Below are positions 20,471 through 33,419 of a DNA stretch of 64,000 nucleotides, piece by piece (within the stretch, counting starts at the first letter, position 1; every line of letters starts with the position of its first letter). Source of the stretch: Polytrichum commune (lineage: Eukaryota; Streptophyta; Polytrichopsida; Polytrichales; Polytrichaceae); assembly GCA_950295325.1 (NCBI GenBank), contig OX485804.1, positions 34,102,001-34,166,000 on the forward strand. Reading direction: 5' to 3'. The notes under the pieces are model-generated. The model did no database searches. It was not told the origin of the DNA and saw only the letters and a program-made list of their open reading frames with translations. A program made the position numbers and the translations under genes.

Positions 20471-22184
20471 GAAAAACTTAGGATTAGAAAGTATGTAAAG
20501 TTGTTAAGACTGTGTGATAAGTTCTAGAAGATATGGGTCAAGTGGCCATTACTTGTTGTCCAAGTTGATAGAACGGTGACAAGGCCTACACCTCATCAAG
20601 TTGATGAGGTAGGAATTTCTATATTAGTTATATCTAGGTTATGATGGATTTATGAGTCGTATCTACAAGTAAGTAGATTTAGGATATTTTTTGTGTAACT
20701 TCCTATTTCATAGTATGTAAGGGCTCTTGGTGAAGGGTCCGACACCTTGTTGTAGTGCTTAGGATAGTGATAGTTAACATAGGATAGATTTGAGTGATAG
20801 ATTAGAGTTATGACTTTCTGTATCAAGGCCTCGGCCTTACGAGTTTAATAAGGGTGAGAGCTATGTTCGTTTACGAGGTTTCTATGTCGTGATTTTCTTG
20901 TCCTTAATGTTATTTCCCTCTATGCCTAAAGGACCCAACATACACACCACTTCCTAAGTTACACATCATTTTTGGTAAAGCCAAAGATTGAAAATTATCC
21001 ATTCATCCAACACAAGGCGTGCAATATGGAGGCTATTTAGTTTAGTTCATTTGATACAGGAATTAGCATCAAGGATATGGAATTAGTCTAGTCTGAATCA
21101 TTTGAGAGGATTCAACCACAAACTTATGAGGGGCTACGGGTTTTAGGTCTCATGGGTGAGGGGTTGATCATACCTGCCATTTTTGGCACCATCCGTAAGC
21201 ATCTCCGGCTATAATAGTGTGAAAAGTGGTGGGCCAACATTTATTTCTTAACATAACCCTTGACAATTTCACAGTTAGAACCAACCAGAAAGTTTGGTGC
21301 GATCAGGGCCTGAGAGGTGCCCTCATATGTGACAATTCCCTCTTGATGGAGAACTCTACTTGCAGTAAATTGTTACGGGAAATTTACCATCAACCACACA
21401 TTCATCCAACCGGTGTATTTTTGTTTTTGTTTTTTCTTCTTCTCGTGTACGTGTGTGCATGTGATTGTGCTTCTCGTTCATCCACAATAAATGTAAGTTA
21501 AGGATTTAGGTGAGCTTGCAACGATCGGTTTGATAACCTTTATGGTTAGTTTCATATTACTTGACTCTACAAATGGCATCATAAACCTTGAAGTGGTCTA
21601 ATGAGATATAGTTGGAATGAATCAGTCGTGAACTTGTCTTTATTAGAGCCCCTTCATCCACAATAGATGAGTTCACATAGACGCACGAACTCCATGCTTC
21701 AACCCATCGATTACCTACTTTGTACAGTTGACTTAGCTTCAAAAACCCTAAATTAGTGTAGTAGGTCACATTTGAGACGAAGGGAATCGCTAACCTACAT
21801 GAGACATGGTCTTTTAACATGGATGGTTGAGAGCTACACTTGTGTACAACATCTCCATCCCACCCATAAAACCGAAACACTTTGCGTCTATACTATACTA
21901 TACTATACATATATGTAAATGGTCATCATTTGACTCAAATTCGGTGGGCTTCTAATGAACGTAACTATCATGGTAGCAAGTTGAGGTGGTCTCTGTTGTT
22001 GCATCTATATTGATATGTTAGCTTTACTTTATTTAAGTACGTGACCTACTCCCTTTATTCAACACCAACAGCCCGATTGCGTATTATTCATAAATTATTT
22101 CGAGACTAATAATTTGTTTTAAGTGATTGACATCAGACCAGCAGTGCTTGTTGTCCTCATCTGCATTTGACCAATTGACTAATG
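20471..22184. other. non-coding stretch, old repeat sequence
   Basis: The part at 20800-20910 (TATCAAGGCCTCGGCC, then AATAAGGG, then TTTCTATG) reads like the 3' end of another LTR family, but no partner was found. CCTCATCAAGTTGATGAGG at about 20591-20609 is a perfect small palindrome. Pieces of MITE family A ('cattcatcc', 'gattcaaccacaaac') occur around 20995-21165 and 21470-21860 without definable ends. Confidence 0.4.
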
Positions 22185-23190
22185 AACGGGGAGAACCAAC
22201 CGCTAGTTACGGATGAACCGGTTGAGGTCGAAAAATAACTGGTTCAAAACCAAGACTGTAGGGAGATTATCCACCATTTTAGATGAATTGAGAGAATATA
22301 CCTCAAATTAATAAAAGAAAACCAGAAAGATGTCAACATGTAACCGGTCAGACTTGAAAGCACTAGGATCTCGACTGATTAGCAGGCCCAAAAATCTCCC
22401 CAGACAGTGGATGAACCGGTTGAGGTCGAAAAATAACCGGTTCAAAACCAAGACTCTAGAAAGATTATCCACCATTTTAGAGGAATTGAGAGAATATACC
22501 TCAAATTAATAAAAGAAAATCAGAAAGATGTCAACATGTAACCGGTCGGACTTGGAAACACTAGGATCTCAACCGATTAGCAGGCCCAAAAATCTCCCTA
22601 GACAGTGGATGAACCGGTTGAGGTCGAAAAATAACCGGTTCAAAACCAAGACTCTAGGAAGATTATCCACCACTTTAGAGGAATTGAGAGAATATACCTC
22701 AAATTAATAAAAGAAAACCAGATGATGTCAACGTGTAACCGGTCGGACTTGGAAACACTAGGATCTCGACTGATTAGCAGGCCCAAAAATCTCCCCAGAC
22801 AGTGGATGAACCGGTTGAGGTCGAAAAATAACCGGTTCAAAACCAAGACTCTAGGAAGATTATCCACCATTTTGGAGGAATTGAGAGAATATACCTCAAA
22901 TTAATAAAAGAAAACCAGAAAGATGTCAGCATGTCACCGGTTGGTGTTGGAAACACTAGGATCTCGACCTATTAGTAGGCCCAAAAATCTCCCCAGACAG
23001 TGGATGAACCGGTGGAGTTCGAAAAATGACCAGTTCGCAACCAAGACTTTAGGAAAAATAACTGATCCATTTAGATTTATTTTCGGAATATTCCTTGGCA
23101 TATTTTAGAGAACCCCAAAAGATGTGAACATGTAACCCTGTTGATCTTGGAAACGCTAGGATCTCGATCGATTGTGTCCAAAAGTCTCCC
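22185..23190 (+). repeat. AACCGGTT satellite array, about five units of 198 bp
   Basis: The phrase GATGAACCGG starts at 22212, 22410, 22608, 22805 and 23003, giving periods of 198, 198, 197 and 198 bp. Units 1-4 are nearly identical and the outer ones are more diverged. Each unit carries two AACCGGTT palindromes 21 bp apart and a third near-match (TAACCGGTCGG). No coding frame is conserved across units. Confidence 0.93.
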
Positions 23191-23540
23191 CATATGAGGG
23201 CTCAGGGAGAACCAACGGTTAGTTGCATATGATCTGGTTGAGTTTGAAAATTATCTGGTTTTTCTTGATTTCCACTTGGGTTGCGCTGTTTCGGCTGGGT
23301 TGGTTGTATTATAGGTTCTTTCTGCAATTGAATTTTCAATTTGTGCCAAAAAGAAAGAAAGAGAAATACCCGGTTAAAGTTGGAGACTTCAGGAGAATTA
23401 CCGATCATTTTAGAGGAATCTATGAAAGAATATTCCTCAAATGAATGAAGCAAAACCGGAAGATGTCAACATGACACTGGTTGGATTTAGAATCACTAGG
23501 ATCTTGACCAACTACTATGCCCAAAAACTTCCCGGGGACT
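23191..23540 (+). repeat. diverged satellite unit carrying an insertion
   Basis: GGGAGAACCAACGGTTAGTT at about 23206 and GGAGAATTACCGATCATTTT at about 23391 follow the unit order. The paired-site stretch is interrupted by roughly 105 bp at about 23262-23366 that no other unit contains. Confidence 0.65.
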
Positions 23541-24589
23541 GCCATTGTCTGGCTTGTCTACACATGTGACCCGATATATGACTCGCTCTTGTGCTTGTTG
23601 TCAAACTTCATGCATTGACCAAGTGCATTGTATTTTAGATCAATTGAATATGTTGATATTATTGAAGGTTTGGATTCAAATACTTACACTTTATGGGTGC
23701 CCTTGCCTTCACAAACATATTTTTGCATTTTGACCATCAATGTTACATATGCTTGTATTATTATTTTTTCATTTTTCCATGAGAAGATCCATAAAATAAA
23801 TGCGATTCAAACACTTGGTGGGCTTGTAGAAGGTGTCTGTAATAAGTATATAGGTTGTACAATGAGCCCCTTGGTTCTTTAAGAGTTGAGCTTTACCCTC
23901 CTCTATCTACCAACACCATCATGTTGCTCCTTAGAAGCACAACCATTCTTTTCAAGATTGGTACCACGTTTATATCATTGTGTTTGTTGCCGTCTATGAC
24001 ACAGGAACTAAGTCATGATAATAGTTGAGGAATGTAGTGTATAGGTGGTCCTATTGTGGGCACTTCCAACTCTACAAACAATTATGGTCGTTGGGTTGTA
24101 TTGGGAATCTACTCATTTCGTTAGCAATTGCAATCGTGAATTGCTCCCTTTAAAGTAAAATATTCCATGGATAGTTTAGGATCATTCATGGATTGTTCCC
24201 AATAAGTTGAGGTGTTAGATTGAGCATTATTAATGGAGCGTGTGGGTGGAGAATCTTCAGGGATTCAAGGGAGGTTGCAACAATGATGATTCATCAAAGT
24301 TGAACAAACACTATAGCGCTATAGCGTTCAAAGAGTATCTTCTAAAATCAAAAAAGAAAATGAGATGAAATTGATTATAAAGTCTAGGAAGCCAAAAGGC
24401 TTATGTGACTAGAAATACATATAGATGTTGTCAAAAGAGCTAATTCTTAGAGTAGTGAAGTGTAGTGGCTTCTATAAGATATAAGTTAATATCAACTTGA
24501 TGGTCCAAGTGGAAGAAAAACCTAAGACTATCTACTAGTACTTCATTTTGAAATAGGAAAGGAAACCTCTCTCTAAAGGAGTTGTAGAG
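23541..24589. other. non-coding stretch, no gene seen
   Basis: Short ORFs only. The stretch at 24330-24600 may be the 3' part of the LINE fragment on the minus strand. Confidence 0.35.
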
Positions 24590-24887
24590 GAGTTGTGTTG
24601 GAATGTGCCATATTTCCAACTACGTTTTTAAAGCAATATTATTGGCATAATGTTTTATCTCTAGAGATTGGGATAGTTGACCACCGACCAATTTCAACAA
24701 CAAGCCTATGATTTGAGATGTGATAAGCAACAAAGATTATGCGTTGAGATGGTGTCACCGATTGCTTCAAATACAATTCACATTCATAATTCAAAAAGTG
24801 CTTAAGGCGAAGATTTAATTTCTTTCCAGTGAGATAGAAAGAATTCCACTCTTCAATAAGAAAAGCATGCGTGATAGCATCAAACAT
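24590..24887 (-). pseudogene. second LINE C-terminal fragment, degraded
   Basis: The minus-strand frame reads WNSFYLTGKKLNLRLKHFLN, then VAYHISNHRLVVEIGRW and ISRDKTLC. It aligns with the YHTSNYRLAIKT stretch of the fragment at 10299-10559. After the first Cys the frame shifts, but VGNMAH and CP-like text can be followed for another 40 bp. Both fragments lack reverse transcriptase. Confidence 0.55.
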
Positions 24888-25514
24888 GATCTTTGGTGAC
24901 GTTAGGATTAAAAATGGCCGCTAAGTAACTTAATGTAAGGTATGAACTCTTAGCATGCTTGGCTACAATAAGTTATTATAAGTTACCAAGTAGGTGATTC
25001 ACGGGTGACCGGTGTCGGACACCTAGAGAGGTTGAATCGAGGTGGGGAAGTGTCAACATTGTTGGCATGCTTGATAATTTGGGTCAATGCTTGAGTGAAT
25101 TCATCACCTCATTTTCACTCAAACTTGTGTGAATACTAATTTAGCCTTAATCCCTATGTGTTTAAGATGTCCAAATTGGGCTTCTCCAAGCTAAGAAAAA
25201 CATATATGAGTTATATTATTTCATTTTTAGTTGATCATGCTAAATGTGACCCTATCTAAAATTAACTTGTTCTTAAGCGCACAATAAGTTAAACATTTTG
25301 TCATTGTTAAAGATTTGAAGTTCAAATATGCAACTTGGGTATTCTTGGATACCAATGCATACGTTATATTTTGATCATCAATGTCTACTCTCAATATGGT
25401 TTTATTTTCTCCTTGACATAAGACAATATATATATAACAAGGAACTAAACACATTAATATTAAACTTATGAACTTAGTGAAGCCCATATATTGAGAACCC
25501 ACGTCCTTCAAGGG
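24888..25514. other. non-coding stretch, no gene seen
   Basis: AT-rich. A 94-codon minus-strand ORF at 25227-25511 has no recognisable domain. Confidence 0.35.
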
Positions 25515-25518
25515 TTAA

Positions 25519-26349
25519 CCCCAAAGTGACATAGGATATTCCTCGAGGAAGAATCCATGTAGTAGGTATTCATTTTTGAATTTTTCTTTAGAGAGATCGA
25601 TGGCTATAGATGTAAATCCAACCTTATTAAGGGAGGGTGTAGTAGGGTACAGATCACCTCAAAAATTTGCAACCGTCCATTCTTTTTTTCAATAATTTTT
25701 TTTTTCATCAAAAGCACCTGTCAGTATCGAACAACTTGTAGGGTTTCTTGGTCTTTTTCTCGCCTCATTCCTTGGTACGGCTAGCAACACTCCAAATTTC
25801 AAGGCGACTTCAACTAAGAAATTTGAGCTCCACATACTAGCTCCCCTCTCCACTTGAAAAAAAATGCAAAAACTATGAAACTCCGTTGTGCTTGATGTCG
25901 TGTACATCGCATTGTCGGAAAATGCAAACAATAGAGCATTTCTTACAGAAATTCGGGAGAATTTGTGAAGTGAGAAATATGCAAATCCAAGCGGCCATAG
26001 TACAGCTCACAACAATGCAATTTCAGAAGAAGAAAAAAATTGAGCCACATTGAGCGGCTAGATCTTCGGCCAACAAACTCCGAGTACAGGTGAACCATGT
26101 AAGAAGCCAATGCCCGGGGAAGAATCGGGTGGACTAAAACTTTGCACGTTGCAGGATAACCCAAAACTTTCAAACTTCATAGAAATTACAACCATCCTCA
26201 AATTTGTTGTTTTTGGTGTCGTTGGGTTGATCTCGCAAATTTGTATAATCGCTCTTTATTGAATTTTTTCTAGAACAGTTCGGCAAATGCCTTCAAATTC
26301 GGATTGAAAATAGTCGAGGACAGTTACTGTCGGCCATGTCACTTTGGGG
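25519..26349. mobile_element. TTAA-flanked inverted-repeat element (piggyBac-like), copy 2
   Basis: CCCCAAAGTGACAT at 25519-25532 is matched exactly by ATGTCACTTTGGGG at 26336-26349. TTAA flanks both ends (25515-25518 and 26350-26353). The 831-bp element has only short ORFs and no transposase. Its termini match those of the element at 3616-3977 at 9 of the first 13 positions (CCC..AA..GACA), so the two probably share a mobilising transposase. Confidence 0.6.
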
Positions 26350-26353
26350 TTAA

Positions 26354-28380
26354 GCTCATGAGGAGTCGACCAGTGAATTCATCACCAATCATTTATGCCC
26401 ATGGGGAAAACTTTTCGGCCTTGAATTCAAGATAGGCACAATAAATACTCCAAAACAAGCAAACAATAAGTTGCTAGGGGGTTGGTGAGGCAGCTTGGAC
26501 TAACATACACCTAGGGAAGGTCTTATTCCAAGTTGGCAATGTGTTGCACCCGCGCACCTCTATACCAATTTATATGCATGGTACGTCGTCCTAGATATTT
26601 GAGAATGATACATACTTTGTCAAAAGTGTGTGTCCCTATTGTGGGTTGTGCCGCTCAAGTAAGTTGGAGGCAAAAACGTTGGGGGCAAAAACGTTGGAGG
26701 TCTCTTATAACTCGAAGATCATGATATTCCGAGCTTGTATGTCTAATTATAGATTGTCTAATGAGGATGAAAAACAAATCCCTTGATTGATCACATATGT
26801 CCTCCTAATTTATAGTTTACATATTTTGAATACATCGTCCAATTCAATTCAAATACATGTCTTATGGGTCCCATTCTTAGATCTAAACCTAACCAAACGT
26901 CACTCAAACATTGTAGGATGCAACATGCTTTGGCTTTTGGTACATAATTATGTTTGAAATATTACCATCATTTATTGTTACAATGGTCGAGGCCTGCTCT
27001 AATGCCACTTGGAAATTATAATAGTATGAAAAATATGGACAAATGAAGCACCTTACGATATAGGTGTTTGATTATGATATGTAATTGAAGTAAACATGTG
27101 TATTTTAGCATTCAAGCTACAAATCTAGAGTTGAGATGCACGAGGTCTAGTAAGGTGAAAATGATTTATTTATTTCTTAAAATGCCCCCCTTCCCCCTCC
27201 CCCCCTCTATTTACAATCACATGGGCCTTAGATTTAGTACCCATGGTGGTGATTGTATGTGGTTATACGATAGTTTGTTGCAATACACCTTCATTAGGGA
27301 TGCAATTACATAGACAACACGAATTAGGCGTGGTCTTCATTGTGACCGGGCTGCCACCAAATAGACAAAGATAAGGTACGTGGGCCATATGAACGGTTCC
27401 TCTTCTTAATTGGACACTTATATTTGAGTGGTGTATGGGAAGGCTTTTATCTAGCCATAAATGCTCTCGGAGTCTTTGGGCTTCTCATACATATGATAGT
27501 ACCAAATTGTACAACATGTATGTGCATTGTGATTTGATGTTTTGGCACATATAGAGTGATAGCTTGTTGTCTTGAAAGGTTATATTGTACTTCTTGACAA
27601 CGAGATTTCTTGATGAAGATCTGTTATCAAAGTCAAGCATAAAACATGTACATGAGCAGTGGAAAAATGCTAAAAGTGGTCACCAAAACAACAATATTCA
27701 AGAACGACCACCAAATTAACGTGCGTTAAGATGACATTGGACTAAGTCTTCAAAATATAAACGACATTCCGGGTTGAATACCGAACACAATAGTGAAGGC
27801 CTATCTGATACTCAAAGAGCATATTTTTTCACTTTGACCACGAGCAACTTTTGTTTTTAATGTTGAATCTAAAATTTGACAATCTTTTTGATTTGCAATT
27901 GCTAATCCAATGAAACAATTCCCAAACCAATCCAATACCCATAATTTTATGTGGGGTTGGGTTCAAAGTACCCACAATAGAGCATGTGCCAAGAATAGGG
28001 AAAATTATTTATATCATTGTGTAAAGGTTTTAGTAAAAATATTCTCTATAAATTTAAGATTTATTCACTTCAACATAAATTCACAAGACTAATTTAGAGC
28101 ATCTCATGCTAAGTTGAGGATTGAATGGCTATGTCCTTGATTTGTCCTTGATCGTATGGCTATGTCATTGATTTGCTAATCGTCTCCCACTATTGTGTGT
28201 TTGATAGCTTAGAAGAAAAAATTACTCGTCCAAGACATGTCTATTTCAAATAATGCAAGTGACCACCTCCGACGTGAGGCAATATGACTTGTCTCATAGC
28301 CTCGCTCCGTAAACCCGTTTTGGCTTCACTTCTAAGCTTGCGGCTATGATTGAGGTGAAGCAACTCTCATTCACACCAAC

Positions 28381-28415
<35 letters not shown>

Positions 28416-28489
28416 TGCATGGGAGTTTGTGAAAACCCATGCGCAGTAGTGGTGGTGGGGGGTGGATTTCATTCGAATAAGAGCTCACA
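26354..28489. other. non-coding stretch, no gene seen
   Basis: Includes a C-rich run at about 27184-27205 and a (CT)n run at about 28383-28411. No coding frame is supported. Confidence 0.4.
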
Positions 28490-28492
28490 TAA

Positions 28493-28886
28493 GAGCATCC
28501 TCAGTCGGTCTAGGTAAAGCTCACTACAAACCAAAACCTATCTTTCGACTGACCTAAAATTAAAAACTGAATTTACCATCATTAGAAGCGCACCTAAATA
28601 AACGTGAGATATTTCTCAAGAATAAAGAATTGTAAAAATTTGACGTAGGTGAAATCCCTCATTGAAAACACCACATTTTCAAAATTTAGAGGGAGTGCAC
28701 CAAATCTTGCTTTAAATGGAAAGATCCTCCCACACTCCCTCCAAATTTTTGACATTTAGAGGGAGTGTGGGAGGATCTATCCATTTTTAAGCAAGATTTG
28801 GTGCACTCCCTCTAAATTTTGAGCAATTTTAAGCAAGATAGGTCTTGGTTTGCAGTGAGCTTTACCTAGACCGACTGAGGATGCTC
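28493..28886. mobile_element. Tourist-like (PIF/Harbinger) MITE forming a nested hairpin
   Basis: The 51-bp terminal inverted repeats start GAGCATCCTCAGTCGGTCTA and differ at only two positions. The target duplication TAA is present at 28490-28492 and 28887-28889. Inside, about 70 bp at 28680-28749 is repeated inverted at 28755-28820, including AGATTTGGTGCACTCCCTC and GAGGGAGTGTGGGAGGATC. The whole transcript could fold into one long stem. No ORF. TAA duplications with GAGCATC-type ends are characteristic of PIF/Harbinger MITEs. Confidence 0.9.
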
Positions 28887-28889
28887 TAA

Positions 28890-30740
28890 GGGCATGAGCC
28901 AAAACCCAAGTTCTAGACCACGGGCCTTCCTAGAAGTAGTGGTTAGAATAAGCTCTTTTGTTGATGCTTTTATTCTTGATTGGATATGGGGAGACACATT
29001 GTCACCTATAATGAATGACCTTGTCATGCTGGCTTGACCACTACAACTAGGAATGGACACGTGTTGTTTATCATCCCCATGACCCCATGATGACAATTCA
29101 ATGGGAACTCAAAATATCATAGTAGGGGTACTTAAATCATAAATCAATAGAAGGGAGTATTATGTATACGATATGCTATTAGTACGCCATGCAATTTTTT
29201 TCTTCCAGTGATTAATTAATTGAAAAATTAGGCGGTTTGTAAAAATATTTATGAAAAACAAATATTTTAACGCAAATTTGTTCATTTAGGCACATAGCAT
29301 ATCCTACATACAAATCCATGTACAGTAACTTATTTATTATCCATTCATTGCAGCTAGTTACCTGATGTTAGCCCCAAGGGTTTAGGTTAACTGGTCTTGG
29401 AGTGCTAATTAGGGTTTTGAACAATGTTTTGTTTTTGTTTTGTGCTCATGTTTGGTAGATATTGTTTGAGAATTTGTAAGCATGGCCAAGAATTAGAAAG
29501 AAAATTAGTCACAAGTTTCATCTTATTGACAATGATCAGAGATTATTGAGCATTGCAAATGATATTAAAGTTTTCAATGCCCAAATTGAAAGAGATTGTC
29601 TTGGGAATAGTAGATAACCATTAAAAAGAAGTACGGGGCATCCCAAGATAGTTGCGAAGCCCATTCTTCTTTAAGTCAAAGAAGAGACACCGGCCAAAAA
29701 ACCATAGACTTTGAAAATTGTTCATTTGTTTCTTCAATCACTTAATTTTTAATTATCGCAATTTGGTATTTAAAGGTGATTTATCATATCGGTTGGTTAA
29801 TTTTAGGTGTGGAAATTAATTTAGATGGCCAAGAACCTAAATAATGGGTACTAAACGGTTATTAGTGGATTGTTTAGGGAGGACTAAGCTAAAGTCAAGT
29901 TCTATCATCAGAAGATTACAATGGTAGATAAAGGATGTCTTCGAATGCAAAAGGTTATTTAAGAGGATATGAGATAATTACACACCAAAATGATTGAACA
30001 AATGCAGTCAAATTCAATTCACTAGTTAGTTATTGAATCTATCATTTAACCTCATAAAATATGCCATGAAAATGTAGGATTTCATTTGACAAATGTCTTT
30101 TGATGCACAAAAATGATTACAAATAAATGCTTGTTGGATGAAATTCAATGGGGGCCAAGTCTTTGGAATAAACATCCAAAGTAAGCGGACAATGAACCGG
30201 GCTATACCGAATCAATGATGACTTGTGAGGTGCAAGTTAAAGAAGAAGCTCACCCTCCACTGGTTGAGGCAATCCTTTAAAATGATGATTCAACTTCACC
30301 TTCTATATATTTTTATTTTATTTTACGACTTCCACCTTTCAAATCCGACTCGTACCTTTGGATACCACTTTCTCCCTTCTATGGATTCTCACTTTGTTTC
30401 CAACCAACTCACACCTTTGAGCAAAGAACATACAAATCGACTCTCTTTAGTGAAACATATTAATAATAGTTATTAGTTGACCTAATATCTTGAGATTAAT
30501 ATGGTGTGAAAATTTGATTTGTAATTTAGTGTGTTAAAAATGGTGATATGATATTTATCCTAAATCAAAATTCATTTTTTATCTGAATTTTTAATTTTTA
30601 AATGTACTTGAATTGATTTTCAATAATCATATGGCATTTCATTGTTAAAAGATATTTGTACAGTATAATTTTAAACTTGATGAAAACCAGCTAACTTTAG
30701 AGGTTGCTACAAATTATCACATGTCTAATATCGATGAATC

Positions 30741-30785
<45 letters not shown>

Positions 30786-32440
30786 TATACATACATACAT
30801 ACTATTCAAGTCTTCTTTTTATAAAAATTAGCCTTGTCGCAATGTATGTATAAAATTTGTCATGTTTAAGTTATAGATGTATTCGTGCGACAACTTACAC
30901 CAACCTAATCTTCGGTGCCCACATCACTTCACTTCCTCGCTGTAAATTCATCATACTCACTTTCTTGCTGCGGATTCCAATCACACTCACTTCATTGCAC
31001 CCCTATGAACACTCACGTCCTTGTGGGGGACTCATCATTCACTTCCTCACATACCATCAAAACACCCTCACAAACCCCAAACCTTCACACAACATCGCTT
31101 CATCTTAGGTTAGCTTACATGCACACGTCTCGACCACACTTTGCATGTTGTTAAGTTTTATAATAAGATGAGTTTGAGAGGTTTAGCATCTAATATGTGA
31201 ATGCCACAGTGAATGTGCGTGACATGTTGCGTTGTCAATTGTGATTTGTTGACTTTGGAATGAGTTGTTCCAATGCATTGAATTTCCTAAACCTTAGGCA
31301 TTGTGATGATTATTTTTTCTTTCATAGGCCATCTAGCCAAATAGTAATAGAAAAAACGAGGCTTACTCATATTGAATTATTGTGCACCGACCCTGCTATC
31401 AATCTATGGTAATTGATATCAACCAAAATAACATTATTCTTATGAAGTAAGGGAAAAATGCGACACTGGGATAATTTTATAATATTTTAGATTTCATTGA
31501 TGTGCCACATTTATTATTGTGATTGGTCCACTTCTAGTTTTGGTCCAAGTATTTGTTGCACTGTAACTAGATAGGTTGGGCGTTGACTACAACCCGTGGC
31601 AAGGCTCCTCACATTCATGACCTAGATTGAAAAGACCATGCATAATTTTAAGATTGTTAGATGCTCCACTATGGGCATGTGTTGTCTTGGCCCCTCGCAC
31701 CCAAGCATAACAACATATCACTTTACCATGGCCCCCTGACCATTTTAGAACGGTAGGGAATGGTGGGGTGACGGCCTCACCACCTCCACCACGACGTCTT
31801 CCTTTGTATGCAAGTTAAACGCTCTCAACTGGGTACACCAAAACTCATAGCATAACGCTTTCGCATTTAATGTACCCACCCTGGGGCCTCGACAAGGAAA
31901 AATTCTAATAGAGGTTTACGAGGTTCAAAACCTCTATGATCCATGACCAACTATTATCACTATACGTATTATCCCAATGAGTGCGCGCCACTACTAATAG
32001 GAGTTACGCGATGCTATAACTATTTAACGAGAATAAAACAGTTTACCAAACAGAGTCATTTATATTCTAAAATGTCCGAACAACCTTTTCAAACCATTGT
32101 TAGTAAAATTTGAACTCCTGAGTAAGATGTTATTGCACTGAATAACTCTGAATAATGCATCGCACTAATTGAGATGATCAGTGTACTTACAAATAGCTTT
32201 TGGCCACATGAGTTTGCAAATTGTGATGATGTCAACTCCCGTCAGGCAGCTGGAAGTTTACAAGCTTGGTCTCCAGTGGCAATTGAATAGGCTGCAGGGG
32301 TGAATCAGTGGAGGTTTGAATTCGAGGTTGGCAAGTGTCAAATCCGAGCTGAGCATTTCAGCATATAATGTGTCATGACTCCACCCTAAACAAAGAAAAA
32401 AACCTTTACATAGTTAGTACTAGGGCTTTGTGAGACTGAA
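28890..32440. other. non-coding stretch with AT microsatellite
   Basis: (AT)n lies at about 30744-30775, followed by ATAC repeats. At 30915-31110 CTCACTTC-type phrases recur irregularly. ORFs are short and low-complexity. No gene is supported. Confidence 0.4.
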
Positions 32441-33139
32441 AAAGATTTCACCGGTATCCAGGACCATCCAATGGTCGGGGAAAACCGACAGCTAGTTCAT
32501 TATTAGCCGATGGATTTCTCCTCATGGCCGGTCCAAATTTCCAACCATCGGATGGCAATCCGACTGTAATTTTAATCCTCCGGCAATTAGCCAATGGACC
32601 AGAAAATGTCCCGGAAATATAGCCGATTCTTCTTGTGAGTTACCAGATTTTAGCCGGAAGAAGTATTCAAATACTGGCCGATACCCGGGAAATGGTAACC
32701 AATACCCTCCGAGTCATGAGCATGGGTATCTGAGTGCAGGCATGTATCGAGGGATGGCAGGTCAAGGCTTCAAAGACGAACGGCAACTTGCTCCGCGGCA
32801 GCGCCTCCATCCTCCGCTGCTCTTCAAATTTAACTCTTCAAATTTAAAGTTTTGAACATGCCTTTCTTTTCACTTATTCAAGATTTAGTACTAAGAAATG
32901 ATTTCTAATAACTTTTCATACATTTTTTAAACAATTACTGCCGATATGAATTCCATTTAATCGGATATTGGCCAATGAAAATATGAAAATATAGGCAATT
33001 GGCCGATTGATTTTACAAAAGACCGGCTCTTGCCGATGTAAATTGGAAAAAGTCCGACCCTTCGTAGCAACTACCGGCAATTAGCCACTAAGGCTTCAAA
33101 AACTTCCCGAACTCTGGGACCACCAACGATTACGGAGAG
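32441..33139. repeat. repeat sequence with a diverged satellite-like start
   Basis: GGTCGGGGAAAACCGACAGCTAGTT at about 32473-32497 resembles the opening of the AACCGGTT satellite unit, but the rest differs. GCCGAT/GCCGG motifs recur through 32500-33080. No ORF of interest. Confidence 0.35.
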
Positions 33140-33405
33140 AGCCTGGGAGAATGTCCTGTACGAGCATACCCCTCTCATTCTTCTTCTTCCAACATAAACA
33201 ACCCCGAAACAGTCTGCAGCCTGAAGATTGCGTTTTCCAGGTAATTTGAGCCTTGACACTGGAGATGGTTTTGAAGACCTCAAATTAGAATTTAGGTTTA
33301 CTCGAGGTCATTTGAGATTAATCGACAACGAACTTACATGGGTCAAGCTTTATGCTCGCTGGATGAGAGGTACGTTCGTGCACGATAATTCCCTCTCTTT
33401 GATTA
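33140..33405 (+). mobile_element. MITE-like element family A, copy 5
   Basis: The left part has 'catacccctctcattctt' and 'tccaacataaacaacc'. The interior has 'ggtcatttgagattaatcga'. The right part has 'gctggatgagaggtacgttc' and 'gataattccctctct'. The order is the same as in the copies at 2160 and 9782. Confidence 0.5.
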
Positions 33406-33419
33406 TTACTACACTATAT

